From Myxococcales bacterium (GTDB taxonomy: Bacteria > Myxococcota > UBA727 > VGSZ01), in assembly GCA_023248635.1 (NCBI GenBank), contig JAHFED010000030.1:1-64000 (forward strand): 64,000 nt of DNA. The letters are read 5' to 3'. The position numbers were made by a program, and so were the translations under genes. Each line of letters begins with the position of its first letter. Position 1 is the first letter of the stretch. Below the pieces are notes generated by a model. The model saw only the letters and a list, made by a program, of their open reading frames with translations. It searched no databases and was not told the origin of the DNA. Below are positions 63,572 to 64,000 of this stretch, one piece after another.

Positions 63572-63733
63572 TTTGAGCCGTTGGCTCGCCGCAAGGTGCT
63601 TCCTGCTTTGCGCCGTTGGCACGGCTCAAAGGGCCGCTGTTTGAGCCGTTGGCACGGCTCAAAGTACCTCCTGCTTTGCGCCGTTGGCACGGCGCAAAGT
63701 ACTTCCTGCTTTGCGCCGTTGGCACGGCGCAAA
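63572..63733. repeat. Array of five hairpin (REP-like) repeats
   Basis: Units start at 63572 (degenerate), 63607, 63640, 63675 and 63710, period 33-35. Each is a ten-base stem around loop TGGC. Two stem versions occur, TTTGAGCCGT and TTTGCGCCGT, each paired with its own complement at 63640, 63675 and 63710; the 63607 unit is a hybrid. Spacers share TCCTGC. A related copy is inside glnD (34244). Confidence 0.88.
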
Positions 63734-63803
63734 CGTGGGGCCCGGTGAGAAACTTGGCTGCGGGCCGGTTGCCGATCCATCGAGATCGTGCACACTCCCG
63801 CCC

Positions 63804-64000
63804 ATGCGCGTCGTCGTCGTCGTCGGAAGCGTGCTCTTGCTCTGTGCCCTGGCAGGGTGCGAGGACTGCGTTGGGCCCGTCAATGGAGCCGATGCGGGTC
63901 CTGGCGAAGGCGAAGGCGAAGGCGAAGGCGAGGGCGAGGGCGAAGGCGAAGGCGAAGTTGTTCTGTGCGGCCCGACGACCGCCGGTTTCGGCGAACCCTG
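63804..64000 (+). CDS. Glu-Gly-linker lipoprotein, partial at right edge
   Basis: ATG 63804 opens a frame that leaves the window (65 visible codons). MRVVVVVGSVLLLCALAGC is a textbook lipoprotein signal with LAGC lipobox. The mature start EDCVGPVNGADAGP leads into a Glu-Gly repeat of about nine units, then VVLCGPTTAGFG. It is the same class of surface protein as the RCC1-like gene at 59453. The C-terminal domain is outside the window. Confidence 0.78.
   Translation, partial: MRVVVVVGSVLLLCALAGCEDCVGPVNGADAGPGEGEGEGEGEGEGEGEGEVVLCGPTTAGFGEP

Larger units (their letters stand above)
63504..63803. other. Intergenic region filled with dispersed repeats
   Basis: The 300-base gap has no gene; it holds one 27-nt repeat (63532-63558, reverse) and the hairpin array (63572-63733). 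Minus-strand open frames here are generated by the repeats. Confidence 0.7.

Noticed and set aside
59336-63725. Very long minus-strand open frames (about 547 and 855 codons) opposite the RCC1 and DUF4388 genes
   Set aside because: Low-complexity translations with no domains; the plus-strand genes have signal peptides, motifs and coupled starts. GC-rich antisense frames are expected.
63572-63733. CRISPR array
   Set aside because: Repeats are palindromic with near-identical short spacers of about 11 bp; there are no unique 30-40 bp spacers and no cas genes.

Overview
The window is high-GC DNA from a delta-proteobacterial lineage, most likely Myxococcota. Pointers are two cytoplasmic Ser/Thr kinases with HRDVSP-type loops, one fused to a receiver domain; two small TIGR04563-type proteins; several lipoproteins with Glu-Gly repeat linkers; and a DUF4388/receiver/TPR protein. 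No rRNA, tRNA, CRISPR array or integrase was recognised.

Region 1 (1 to about 13.0 kb) is one end of a tailed-phage prophage, with every gene on the minus strand. In transcription order: early DNA-modification, HNH, regulator and replication genes (12976 down to 9245), an MT-A70 methyltransferase, a run of small proteins, terminase small and large subunits, portal, morphogenesis protein, scaffold-like protein, major capsid, and small structural genes leaving the left edge. Nearly every pair is joined by a GTGA or ATGA stop/start overlap. That pattern exposes several very small genes. Integration, lysogeny-control, tail and lysis genes must lie outside the window. A replication origin is probably embedded in the replication gene.

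Region 2 (13.5 to 25.9 kb) has a GH130-like protein, a Ser/Thr kinase-receiver fusion divergent from a 7TMR-DISM histidine kinase carrying a zinc ribbon inside its DHp hairpin, a lipoprotein, an alpha-amylase divergent from a RetSat/CrtI-type oxidoreductase, and an adenosine-deaminase-like protein.

Region 3 (25.6 to 39.8 kb) has two TIGR04563 paralogs around a large lipoprotein, a second Ser/Thr kinase, a LEA-like lipoprotein, comM, a coupled perM-amidase-glnD operon, and DUF3817 plus a ClC channel.

Region 4 (39.8 to 51.3 kb) has a minus-strand operon (acyltransferase, exosortase-EpsI fusion, MFS, modABC), then a tandem-FKBP lipoprotein with purM and purN, and a rhomboid protease coupled to a two-TM protein. 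Region 5 (51.3 to 64 kb) has a STAND ATPase, a Coq4-like membrane protein, Cys-rich and Glu-Gly-linker lipoproteins, an inverted HADH-crotonase fusion and the DUF4388 protein. It ends in an array of hairpin repeats with a related copy inside glnD.

The most intriguing systems are the zinc-ribbon histidine kinase facing a receiver-tagged Ser/Thr kinase, and the hairpin/27-nt dispersed repeats that insert in frame into genes.
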